This document shows, one piece after another, positions 18,923 through 26,863 of a stretch of DNA of 64,000 bases. The notes beneath the pieces are model-generated. The model ran no database searches, was not told the origin of the DNA, and saw nothing but the letters and a program-made list of their open reading frames with translations. The translations under genes were made by a program, and so were the position numbers. The stretch is from contig JANQSJ010000010.1 in NCBI GenBank assembly GCA_028284065.1, forward strand, positions 422,618 to 486,617, given 5' to 3'. This DNA comes from Parvularculaceae bacterium (GTDB lineage: Bacteria; Pseudomonadota; Alphaproteobacteria; Caulobacterales; Parvularculaceae). How positions within the stretch are numbered: position 1 is the stretch's first letter; every line of letters begins with the position of its first letter.

Positions 18923-19813
18923 TCAGGCGAGCCCCATCGCTTCGGTCTTGTCGTTGATGATGCGAACGATCGCTTCGGGCGCTTCTTCATGCGCCAGATG
19001 ACCGCAATCCGGCACAAGCGCGTGCTCGGCGTTCTTCATTGCGGAGACGAGGCGCCGCGCGTCGCCCGGCGGCACGGCCCGGTCGTTCGCCGCAGCAATC
19101 ATGACGGCGCGCTGATCAATGGACGGCAGGGCGCGTTCGAGCGCGCCGAGGTCCCAGTTCGCCATCATGCCAAGCGCGCCGGCGATATGGCCTGGCCGCC
19201 TGAGGAGCGCGGCGTAGGCGCCGATCTGTTCTTCAGGCGGCATGGACCCGGTGCTGACGATCAACCGCCGCACGCGCCTCTCATCGCTCGCCCCTTGCGC
19301 AAACATATAGGGCGTAAGCGGATTGAATTGCAGCGCTTTGGCGAATGCGGGAAACATGAAGCGCGCAGGGCCGGGAAAGGGCCTTAGCGCCCCATTGACG
19401 CTTATCAGGAGATCAGCACTCGCATCGCCTTCCAGCGCCATACGGGACATAACCGCCGCGCCGGCGGAGTGGCCGACGACCACCCGCGGCCGGAACGAAA
19501 GCTCGTCAAGCAGCGCCTTGGTCGCCGTCGCGACGCGTTCAAGGCTCGGCGGCCCGGCGCGCGTCGCCCGCGTGAAGCCATGGCCTGGCAGATCGACGTT
19601 CAGCACCTTGTACTTTTCGCTCAAGAGCCGCGCCGCCGGCGCCCAGGAATGGGTCGCCGCGCCGGTGCCATGCAGAAGAAGGAGCGCCGGCCCCTCACCC
19701 ATCATCTGCGCATGCCATTTATAGCCGCCCGCCTCGACGAACATGCTGGCGTCGCGCAAGGGCCAGTTGGCGCCGTCTACGGACCAGTCTGGATAATAGG
19801 CGCCGGCGGCCAT
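18923..19813 (-). CDS. bchO: BchO, alpha/beta-hydrolase of the Mg-chelatase gene group
   Basis: Alpha/beta-hydrolase fold protein always found with bchI and bchD in purple bacteria; proposed to be linked to Mg chelatase, with no proven reaction. Motifs: oxyanion HGTGAATHSW near residues 48-57, nucleophile elbow GHSAG (Ser116) and a C-terminal histidine in CGHLAHEEAPE. 296 aa. The ATG overlaps the bchD stop by one base (TGATG), so translation is coupled. Confidence 0.93.
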   Translation of the reverse strand: MAAGAYYPDWSVDGANWPLRDASMFVEAGGYKWHAQMMGEGPALLLLHGTGAATHSWAPAARLLSEKYKVLNVDLPGHGFTRATRAGPPSLERVATATKALLDELSFRPRVVVGHSAGAAVMSRMALEGDASADLLISVNGALRPFPGPARFMFPAFAKALQFNPLTPYMFAQGASDERRVRRLIVSTGSMPPEEQIGAYAALLRRPGHIAGALGMMANWDLGALERALPSIDQRAVMIAAANDRAVPPGDARRLVSAMKNAEHALVPDCGHLAHEEAPEAIVRIINDKTEAMGLA

Positions 19814-21681
19814 CAGGCGGCCGCCGCGTCGGCGCGGACGGCGTCGCGAATACGCTCCGGGTCGGCCTGCGGCAGCGGCGTGTAGCGCGCGTCCATTGCG
19901 TCAGCGAGGCGCCGAGCGGCGTCGCTCGGCCGGCGCGACGTATCGAGAAAAATGCCCTGCACGCCGGCGGCGGCAAGGCGCGCGGCGGCGTCTTCAGCGT
20001 CAGCCATCGCCTGGGCTCGCCCGCCCTGGCCAGCGCGGTCGACATTTGCGCGCCCGTCAGAGAGGACGACGATCTGCGGCGTACGCCCCTTATCGCGTTC
20101 GGCGCGCGCCGTCTCCGCGGCAAGATCGAACGCCAGCGCCAGCGGCGTGCCGCCGCCGCCCGGCAGGTCCGCAAGCGCCCGCCGGGCGCGCGCCAGAGAC
20201 TGGGTCGGCGCGAGCGCCAAGTCGGCGCTCTGTCCCCGGAAGGTGATAAGGCCAACGACGTCGCGGCGCACATAGCAGTCGGCGAGGAGCGCCTCCACCG
20301 CGCCTTTCGCTTCATTGAGGCGCTGCATCGCCGAAGAGCCGGACGCATCCACCAGGAAAATGATCGATGCGCCCTTTTTCCGTTCCCGGACTTCCACGTG
20401 AAAGTCTGACGGCCGCACCGCGATTCGTGATTCGCCGGCGGGCTTCGGCCTGAGACGGCTCCAGGGCGCGGCGGCGCGCATCGTCGCGACAAGGTCGAGC
20501 CGGCCGCCGCGGCGCGGATCGCCCCGACGCACGCCGATTCGCCGCCCGCCGATGGATGTCCGCCGACGCTCGCCCGCCTTGCCCGACGCGCCCTTCCCGC
20601 CAGCGCCGGCGCGCTCCGCGCGACGCCCGGCGGCGAGATCGAGCGCGTTGGCCAACTCCCCGGCGGCGACGGCGGCCACGATCATCTCCTCCAGCTCGCG
20701 CGGATCAATCTCCTGCTCGCCCTCTTGCGCGTCGCCGCCGTCCTCCGGCGGACGCGGCTCCTCGCTTGAGGGCGGGTCCGATTGGTCCGCGTCCGGTTGC
20801 GGCTCCTCCGGCTGCGGCTCTTCCGGCGGCGGAACCGGAGCCGGCAACGCCGTCGCCCGCGGCCCGAACACGAGGCGGCATCCGACGACGGCGTCTTCGT
20901 CCGTCGCCTGCGTCCGGCCGGCAAGCGCGGCATGGGCGCGCGCGGCGCGGGCGGCGAAGAGCAGCGGCCGGACGCCTGGGACGCCGAGGCCGCGCCCGGC
21001 GGCGTCGATCGCCTGCAATAGCGCGTCGGAGAGATGGACTTCCGCCAAAACGCTCTTGGCGGCGGAGATCTCTTCATCGGTCCACGCCCAGGCGCCCGCG
21101 CTCCGTATGGGAATGAGGTCGAGGGAAATGAAGAAGGCCAGCCGCTCAAGCAGCACGTCCGCCGGCGCCTCCTCGGGGGCGACGCCTTCGTCGAGCGCGA
21201 CCGTGACAAACCGCGTCGGGTCGCTCATCGACACGCCGTCTCGCTCGGCCCGCGCCGCGCCGCTGTCGATCGCCGCCGCGATGGCGGCGTCGACCCGCAA
21301 GGGCTGGCGCTCGGCCATCTTGACGACGATCGCGCCGCCGTCCGCTTCGGCGAGAAGCCCGCGCGCGGTCACCGGCGCGCCCGCGGCGAGGCTGGCGTTA
21401 AGGTCAAGCCCGCCGACCAGCCGTCCATCGTCGGCGTCAAAGGGAATAGGCGCGACGGGGCCGAGGGCGCAGGCCTCGAATGAACGAAGCCAACGATCCC
21501 GAACCGGCCCGGGCTGGGCGCGCAGGCGCACCCCGCCTAGGCCTTCAGGGTCCACGAGCGCCAACGCGCCCGCAAGCGCGGCGTCGCGCCAAGCGGCATC
21601 GGCGGCGGGATCGGCGTTATGCGCGCCGGCGCCTTCCGTCACTGGAAACTCCGTCTGCGCCGCATCCCGATCGCGCGCCAT
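19813..21681 (-). CDS. bchD: Magnesium chelatase subunit D
   Basis: AAA+ platform subunit that pairs with BchI hexamers and, with BchH, inserts Mg into protoporphyrin IX. The 622-aa chain has an AAA-like N-terminal domain lacking a canonical Walker A, an acidic proline-rich linker (residues about 270-320), and a C-terminal von Willebrand A domain with a MIDAS motif in IIFLVDASGSSAMQ (DxSxS). Length and domain order are standard. Twenty-one bases separate it from bchI upstream. Confidence 0.95.
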   Translation of the reverse strand: MARDRDAAQTEFPVTEGAGAHNADPAADAAWRDAALAGALALVDPEGLGGVRLRAQPGPVRDRWLRSFEACALGPVAPIPFDADDGRLVGGLDLNASLAAGAPVTARGLLAEADGGAIVVKMAERQPLRVDAAIAAAIDSGAARAERDGVSMSDPTRFVTVALDEGVAPEEAPADVLLERLAFFISLDLIPIRSAGAWAWTDEEISAAKSVLAEVHLSDALLQAIDAAGRGLGVPGVRPLLFAARAARAHAALAGRTQATDEDAVVGCRLVFGPRATALPAPVPPPEEPQPEEPQPDADQSDPPSSEEPRPPEDGGDAQEGEQEIDPRELEEMIVAAVAAGELANALDLAAGRRAERAGAGGKGASGKAGERRRTSIGGRRIGVRRGDPRRGGRLDLVATMRAAAPWSRLRPKPAGESRIAVRPSDFHVEVRERKKGASIIFLVDASGSSAMQRLNEAKGAVEALLADCYVRRDVVGLITFRGQSADLALAPTQSLARARRALADLPGGGGTPLALAFDLAAETARAERDKGRTPQIVVLSDGRANVDRAGQGGRAQAMADAEDAAARLAAAGVQGIFLDTSRRPSDAARRLADAMDARYTPLPQADPERIRDAVRADAAAA

Positions 21682-21702
21682 GCGCCCGCCTCCCCTCGCG
21701 CC

Positions 21703-22743
21703 TCAGCCGGAAACAGCCTCGGCGAGGGCGCGCTCCACGCGCGTCCCGGCGTCGGCGTCGTCTAGGGGCGCCTTGCGCAAGCGGTGGCGCAGCGCCGGCG
21801 CAGCGATGGCGCGAATGTGGACGTCGCCGACTTCCGATGCCCCTTCAAGGGCCGCCTCGGCCCGCGCCGCGCGCATCAGCGTCAGCTCGCCGCGCAGACC
21901 GTCGGTGCCGAGCGCGACGCACAGCGCCGCCATCCGTGCGAGCGCCGCGTCGGACACCTCAACGCCCTCAATCGCTTCGCGCGCCTCGATAATCCGGCGC
22001 CGGATGGCGAGGTCCTTGCGGCGCCATTTTTTCGCAAACCCTTCCGGGTCGTGCTCGAACTGGTCGCGCCGGCGTATGATTTCGAGGCGCTCCTCAATAT
22101 CGGTCGGCGTACGGACGTCGACGGCGAGCCCGAAGCGGTCAAGCAGTTGCGGGCGCAGATCGCCTTCCTCCGGGTTGCCGCTGCCGACAAGGACGAACCG
22201 CGCCGGATGCCGCACGCTGAGGCCCTCGCGCTCCACCACATTCTCGCCGGACGCGGCGACGTCGAGCAGCACATCGACAAGATGATCCTCAAGGAGGTTT
22301 ACCTCGTCGATATAGAGGAAGCCCTGATGCGCCTCGGCGAGGAGGCCCAGTTGGAACCGCTTTTCGCCATGCACGAGCGCCGCCTCGAGATCGAGCGCGC
22401 CGACAATGCGGTCCTCGGTCGCGCCGAGCGGCAGGTCGACGACGGGCGACGGCTTTGTCGGCCCTTTGTGGCGGCTCGCCTCATCGAGGATTGGGTCGTC
22501 CGAGAGCGGAACTTCCGGCAGGAGCGCGGCGAGCGCACGGATCGCGGTCGACTTGCCGGTGCCGCGATCGCCGAAGGCGAGGACGCCGCCGACGCTCGGA
22601 TCGATCGCCGCGATCAGAAGCGCCCGCTTTAGATCGTCCTGGCCAACAATTGCGGAAAAAGGAAAGCTCGGCACGCAAGTCCTCATATCGTCTGCGTTAA
22701 GACGATACGGAAAAACGCCGCCCCGGGCCAGCGGCTTCTCCAT
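21703..22743 (-). CDS. bchI: Magnesium chelatase ATPase subunit I
   Basis: AAA+ ATPase driving Mg insertion into protoporphyrin IX. Walker A GDRGTGKST at 58-66, Walker B FLYIDEVNLL at 142-150, the HPARFVLVGSGNPEEGDLRPQ region split around the sensor, and an arginine-finger region in LLDRFGL are intact. A loop after Walker A is about 12 residues shorter than in Rhodobacter capsulatus BchI (SDDPILDEASRHKGP replaces a longer stretch). 346 aa; an internal ATG at 22686 would remove only the poorly conserved first 19 residues. Preceded by the small membrane gene at a 54-base gap. Confidence 0.95.
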   Translation of the reverse strand: MEKPLARGGVFPYRLNADDMRTCVPSFPFSAIVGQDDLKRALLIAAIDPSVGGVLAFGDRGTGKSTAIRALAALLPEVPLSDDPILDEASRHKGPTKPSPVVDLPLGATEDRIVGALDLEAALVHGEKRFQLGLLAEAHQGFLYIDEVNLLEDHLVDVLLDVAASGENVVEREGLSVRHPARFVLVGSGNPEEGDLRPQLLDRFGLAVDVRTPTDIEERLEIIRRRDQFEHDPEGFAKKWRRKDLAIRRRIIEAREAIEGVEVSDAALARMAALCVALGTDGLRGELTLMRAARAEAALEGASEVGDVHIRAIAAPALRHRLRKAPLDDADAGTRVERALAEAVSG

Positions 22744-22797
22744 CGCGGCCCCCGCGACAAAGACGCCGCGCAGCGCCGCCGACGCAGCCGCTAGGGC

Positions 22798-23079
22798 TCA
22801 TGTCTCCGCGCCTGTCCGCGGCGCATGTTTGAACAGAAGGAAAAGGCAGGCGGCGTGGGCGGCGAAGCCCGCCGTAAGCGCCGCGCCAAGAACGGCGTCG
22901 CCAGCGCCGGCGACGGCGAGGCGCACCGCGAAGAGGAGCGCGCCGCCGGCTGCGAGGAAGAGCGCCAGCGGAAGCGCAAGCCAGAGCTTGCCTGAACGCG
23001 CGGCCAGAAGGCCAAGCGCAACCGCCTCAAGGACGACGCCCGCAACCACAAGGTCGAGGAGTGCGGGCGTTATGGTCAT
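22798..23079 (-). CDS. Small three-span membrane protein coupled to bchP
   Basis: 93-aa hydrophobic protein with three predicted membrane segments (about residues 5-25, 32-54 and 60-83) and a short cytoplasmic-looking tail KHAPRTGAET. Its ATG overlaps the bchP stop by four bases (ATGA), which argues for a real, co-translated member of the photosynthesis operon. No motif reveals a function; a role beside geranylgeranyl reductase or pigment delivery is speculation. Confidence 0.75.
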   Translation of the reverse strand: MTITPALLDLVVAGVVLEAVALGLLAARSGKLWLALPLALFLAAGGALLFAVRLAVAGAGDAVLGAALTAGFAAHAACLFLLFKHAPRTGAET

Positions 23080-24332
23080 CCGCCCCTGCTGACCGGCGCG
23101 AGGCCGACAAGATGCGCAAGATCCTTGAAAAATATCTTCGCGTGGGCGGCGTGGTTCGCCTTCACAAGCCGCTTGTTCATGTAGGCGTCCCAGGTGAGGC
23201 GTTGCACGTCGGGGTCCTTGCAGATGCTGACGAAGCGCTCGCGCCGCTTGTCGCTGCGGTACCAGAAGTGCTGCATGATCCCGAGAATGAAGAAGACCCT
23301 GCCGTGCTCCTTCATGTAACGCTTGCGCGCCTTGGCGAGCTCGCGCGCATCGCCCGTCTCGAGCGTGGCGTCCACCGCGTCGGCGGCGCAACGCCCGCCC
23401 AGCATCGCGTAATAGATGCCCTCGCCCGACGCCGGCGCGACGCATCCCGCCGCGTCGCCGGCGAGCATGACGTCCTTGCCATTGTCCCACTTCTTGCGCG
23501 GCTTCAGAGGGATCGGCGCGCCCTCGCATCTGATCGTCGCGTCGCCGTCAAAGCCCGACGCTTCGCGCAGATCCTTCACTGCGCCGCGTAAGGAAAAGCC
23601 CTTGTTGGCGCTGCCGACGCCGACGCTCATGGTTTTTCCGTGCGGGAACACCCAGGCGTAAAAGTCTGGCGACAGTTTGCCGTTATAGTGGATGTCGCAC
23701 CGCGCCCCGTCATAGCCGCCGCGCCCGTCCTGCGGCGCCTCGACGACTTCATGATAGGCGAAAACGCATTTCGGATGATCGCCTTCGCCCAGGGTCTGGT
23801 GGGCGACCTTCGATCGCGCGCCGTCGGCGCCGATGACCATCCGCGCGCGCACGCGCCTCAGCTCCTCGTCGGCTTCGCCTTTCTTCACTTTAAAGACGAT
23901 TTCCGCGACGCCGTCCGCGCCCCGTTCAATCGCCACAAAGTGGCCCTTCACCCGTTCCGCGCCGGCCTCCGTCGCGCGCTCGCGCAGCCATTCGTCGAAG
24001 ACCTCGCGATCGACCATGCCGACCGATCCGCCATCGATGGGCATATCGACCTCAACGCCCTTCGGTGAGACCATGCGGGCGCTCGTCGCATGCGCGACGA
24101 GAAGCGAGTCCGGGATATTGAAGTCGCGGATCAGCCTTGGCGGAATTGCGCCGCCGCACGGCTTGATGCGATCGCTCCGGTCAAGGAGCATCACGCGCCT
24201 GCCCTTCTTCGCAAGGTCCTCCGCCGCCGTCGCGCCGGCGGGCCCGCCGCCGACCACCACAACGTCGAAGTCCTCCAGGGCCGAGTGCTGGCCGTTCTCC
24301 GCTTTTACGTCGTCAACCGTCCGTACATCCAT
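23076..24332 (-). CDS. bchP: Geranylgeranyl diphosphate/bacteriochlorophyll reductase
   Basis: FAD-dependent reductase converting the geranylgeranyl tail of bacteriochlorophyll to phytyl by three NADPH-type reductions. The N-terminal dinucleotide fold VVVVGGGPAGATAAEDLAKKG, the PCGGAIPPRL motif, and the second flavin motif VMLAGDAAGCVAPASGEGIYYAM are typical. Start set at ATG 24332, which has GAGG about seven bases upstream; the longer frame begins with TTG. 418 aa. Downstream of the PucC-like carrier and upstream of a small membrane gene. Confidence 0.95.
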   Translation of the reverse strand: MDVRTVDDVKAENGQHSALEDFDVVVVGGGPAGATAAEDLAKKGRRVMLLDRSDRIKPCGGAIPPRLIRDFNIPDSLLVAHATSARMVSPKGVEVDMPIDGGSVGMVDREVFDEWLRERATEAGAERVKGHFVAIERGADGVAEIVFKVKKGEADEELRRVRARMVIGADGARSKVAHQTLGEGDHPKCVFAYHEVVEAPQDGRGGYDGARCDIHYNGKLSPDFYAWVFPHGKTMSVGVGSANKGFSLRGAVKDLREASGFDGDATIRCEGAPIPLKPRKKWDNGKDVMLAGDAAGCVAPASGEGIYYAMLGGRCAADAVDATLETGDARELAKARKRYMKEHGRVFFILGIMQHFWYRSDKRRERFVSICKDPDVQRLTWDAYMNKRLVKANHAAHAKIFFKDLAHLVGLAPVSRGG

Positions 24333-24371
24333 CGTCGCCTCGTCCTTGCTAATTCCCTGTCCCAACGCGAC

Positions 24372-25784
24372 TCATTCGGCGGCGAGCGATTCGCCCGCCG
24401 GCATCATCGGCAATCTCTCGCGGTCGGCCCGCGACGCGCCCACCCGAAGCGCCAGCGCGGCGGCGACGATGAAGGTCGCGCCTTCAAGGGCGAAGACCGC
24501 GCCAAACGCCATCGCCGGATCGCCAAAGGCGGCGCGCATCGCATCGACGCACGCCGCGCCAATAAAGCCGCCGAGCCCGAACGCGACCGCCTGCGCCGCG
24601 CCCCAGACGCCCATGCGCACGCCCTCGCCGGATCGCTCGCCGGCGCTCGCAAGCGTCATCATGGAGCCGATCGCGGCGACCGCGAACGCGCCATTGGCGA
24701 GCCCGAGCGCGAAGACGTTCGCGTTGAGCCGCAGCCCCGCGCCTTCCGACGCCATGCCGGAATAAGCGCCGATCGCCAGACCCGCGAGCGCCGCGGCGGA
24801 CGCCAGGCACCCGGCGACGGTCCATGATCGCATGAAGCTGCCGCGCGACTTGCCGATAGTGGTTCCGACGATCGCAGTGGCGATCATGCCGAGGAGCACG
24901 CCGCCATTCTGAATGCCGGCGAGCGCCGTCGATTCGCCCGGCGAAAATCCGTACACGATGCCGGCGAATGGCTCGAGGATAAGGTCCTGCGCGCTATAGG
25001 CCAGCATGGAGACGAAAACGAAAACAGTAAACCGGCGCGCCTGGGTCTCGCCCCAGACGTCAAGAAGCGCCGCCTTAAAGCCGTTGGCGGACGAAGCCGA
25101 CTTCTCCGCCGCGGCGCCGGTTGGCGGCCGGCGTCGCCCTTCAAGTCCCCAGGTCGCAAGCGCGGACAGCCCCGTCGCCGCGACGGCGACGCCCGCGCAA
25201 ACGGCGACCAGACGCGCCATCGAGAAAGGATCGAGGAGCGCGCCGACAATCCCGGCCGTCAGCACGAATCCGAAAATCATCATGATCCAAACGATCGCCG
25301 CCGCCGCCGCCTTGCGCGCGGGCGGCGTCCGGGCGGCGAGGAGCGCGAGCGCATTCGTTCCCGACGCGCCGACGCCGACGCCGATCACCGTGAAGGCGAT
25401 GAGCGCTGCAATCAGCCCAGCAAGGGATGACGACGCCGTCAGCCACGCGCTGAACGCGGCGCCAACGGCGCCCAGTCCGAGCACCGCGACGCCGCCGACG
25501 ATCCAGGGCCGGCGTTCGCCGCCGACATCCGCGCCATAGCCCCATCGCGGCCGCGACATCTGAATGGCGTAATGCCAGCCGACGAGCGCGCCCGGCACAA
25601 CCGCCGGCAGCGCGAGCTCGACGACCATCACCCTGTTCAGGGTCGAGGTCGTCAGGATGACGATGGCCCCGATGGACATCTGGACGAGGCCGAGGCGCAC
25701 AATATCGAGCCAACCGAAATCGGCGGCGGGACGCGTTGCGCCGTTGTCGCCCCATTCGGCCGCTTGGCTTGCATTCGCCATCAT
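24372..25784 (-). CDS. PucC/BCD-family carrier (Bch2/ORF428 type)
   Basis: Twelve-span major-facilitator-like membrane protein of the BCD (bacteriochlorophyll delivery) family, equivalent by position to ORF428 between bchG and bchP in Rhodobacter. Visible family marks are RLGLVQMSIGAIVILTTSTLNRVMVVEL at the first helices, the DLILEPFAGIVYG motif midway and RMGVWGAAQAVAFGLGG. 470 aa. Thought to help move bacteriochlorophyll to light-harvesting or reaction-centre proteins. GAGGAA precedes the start. It is paralogous to LhaA at 38.9 kb. Confidence 0.9.
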   Translation of the reverse strand: MMANASQAAEWGDNGATRPAADFGWLDIVRLGLVQMSIGAIVILTTSTLNRVMVVELALPAVVPGALVGWHYAIQMSRPRWGYGADVGGERRPWIVGGVAVLGLGAVGAAFSAWLTASSSLAGLIAALIAFTVIGVGVGASGTNALALLAARTPPARKAAAAAIVWIMMIFGFVLTAGIVGALLDPFSMARLVAVCAGVAVAATGLSALATWGLEGRRRPPTGAAAEKSASSANGFKAALLDVWGETQARRFTVFVFVSMLAYSAQDLILEPFAGIVYGFSPGESTALAGIQNGGVLLGMIATAIVGTTIGKSRGSFMRSWTVAGCLASAAALAGLAIGAYSGMASEGAGLRLNANVFALGLANGAFAVAAIGSMMTLASAGERSGEGVRMGVWGAAQAVAFGLGGFIGAACVDAMRAAFGDPAMAFGAVFALEGATFIVAAALALRVGASRADRERLPMMPAGESLAAE

Positions 25785-25845
25785 TCCAATTCCTCAAGCG
25801 CCGATGCGCGGCCCGGGAGGGCGGCGCGATTCGTTCGTATGCCGC

Positions 25846-26763
25846 TTACCCGAGCGAGCGCACCGCGAACGCCGAAATCATCATGCCCGAAACGAAGAGA
25901 AGAACGCCGGTGCCATTGTACCAAGGCGCCTTGGCGCGCGGGTCCTTCAGCAAGGTGGGCATCATGAAGAACTGCGCGACAATGACGCCGATGACCGCGA
26001 GCGCATGAATTGGGCGCCCGAGGGCGAAGAGAATCCCGACCACGACGAACTGCGGCGCGACCATAACCGCGCATGCGAACTTGGCGGCGCGATCCGGCCC
26101 GAGCTGCACCGGCAGCGAGCGCACGCCCATCTGGCGGTCGCCCTCAATCGCCTTGAAGTCATTCAGGGTCATGATGCCGTGGGCGCCAATGGAATAGAGA
26201 ACGGCAAGCGCCAGAATGACCGGACTCGGCGCTGCGGTGACTGCCACCGCCGCTCCCGTGACCCAAGCGATACCTTCATAGGAAAAGCCGACGGCGGCGT
26301 TGCCGTACCATCCGTTCAGCTTCAGTCGCGCCGGCGGCGCGCTATAGGCCCAGGCGAGGATCGCGGCGAGGATGCTGGCGCCGAACGCCCAGGGCCCGAG
26401 CGCCGCGCCGAGCGCCAGCGACACGCCTGTCCAGAAGATCGCGATGTAAAGACCCCAGCGCCCGGGGATCCGCCGGGACGGGATCGGCCGGTCTGGTTCG
26501 TTGATCGCGTCCACATGGCGATCGAACCAGTCATTCACCGCCTGGCTCGCCGCGCAGGACAGCGGGCCGGCGAGGATGACGCCGCCGACGACATAAAGCC
26601 ATCGCCCGTCCGCTGGCCCGCCGGATGAAATCACGCCGCAAGCGAACGCCCACATCGCCGCAAACCATGTGACGGGCTTGAAGAGCTCAAGCACCGCCCC
26701 CGGCTCGGGGTAATTGCGGGGCGCAGACACGCCATGAGCGGCGGATGCATCGGTCGCAGACAT
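25846..26763 (-). CDS. bchG: Bacteriochlorophyll synthase (geranylgeranyl/phytyl transferase)
   Basis: UbiA-superfamily membrane prenyltransferase that esterifies bacteriochlorophyllide a with geranylgeranyl diphosphate. The first prenyl-diphosphate motif NDWFDRHVDAINEPDRPIPS is at about 77-96 and the second is DFKAIEGDRQMGV; about eight membrane helices follow the family pattern. ATG 26763 gives 305 aa; a longer frame starts with TTG inside the PpsR-site region and was rejected. Sits 100 bases downstream of ppsR. Confidence 0.95.
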   Translation of the reverse strand: MSATDASAAHGVSAPRNYPEPGAVLELFKPVTWFAAMWAFACGVISSGGPADGRWLYVVGGVILAGPLSCAASQAVNDWFDRHVDAINEPDRPIPSRRIPGRWGLYIAIFWTGVSLALGAALGPWAFGASILAAILAWAYSAPPARLKLNGWYGNAAVGFSYEGIAWVTGAAVAVTAAPSPVILALAVLYSIGAHGIMTLNDFKAIEGDRQMGVRSLPVQLGPDRAAKFACAVMVAPQFVVVGILFALGRPIHALAVIGVIVAQFFMMPTLLKDPRAKAPWYNGTGVLLFVSGMMISAFAVRSLG

Positions 26764-26793
26764 ACGGATAACGGTATGCGCGCCGTGCGAAAG

Positions 26794-26811
26794 CGTCAAT
26801 CTGGATTGACA
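26794..26811. promoter_or_regulatory. PpsR/CrtJ-like operator upstream of bchG
   Basis: CGTCAATCTGGATTGACA matches the TGT-N12-ACA palindrome with one outer mismatch (C for T) and has perfect inner CAAT/ATTG arms. It lies 30 bases upstream of the bchG start, between ppsR and bchG. Confidence 0.65.
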
Positions 26812-26819
26812 ACATGCAC

Positions 26820-26837
26820 TGACAAATTAGTGCGACA
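26820..26837. promoter_or_regulatory. Second, weaker PpsR/CrtJ-like half-matched site
   Basis: TGACAAATTAGTGCGACA, read on the minus strand, begins TGTCGCAC and ends TTGTCA: one good TGT arm and a degenerate second arm. Its centre is 26 bases from the first site; CrtJ and PpsR often bind paired sites cooperatively. Confidence 0.4.
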
Positions 26838-26863
26838 AAATGGGCGCAGACCGCCAGGGAAGG

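Noticed and set aside
20552..22285. 577-codon Ala/Ser/Arg-rich frame antisense to bchD and bchI
   Set aside because: Low-complexity shadow of strongly conserved chelatase genes.
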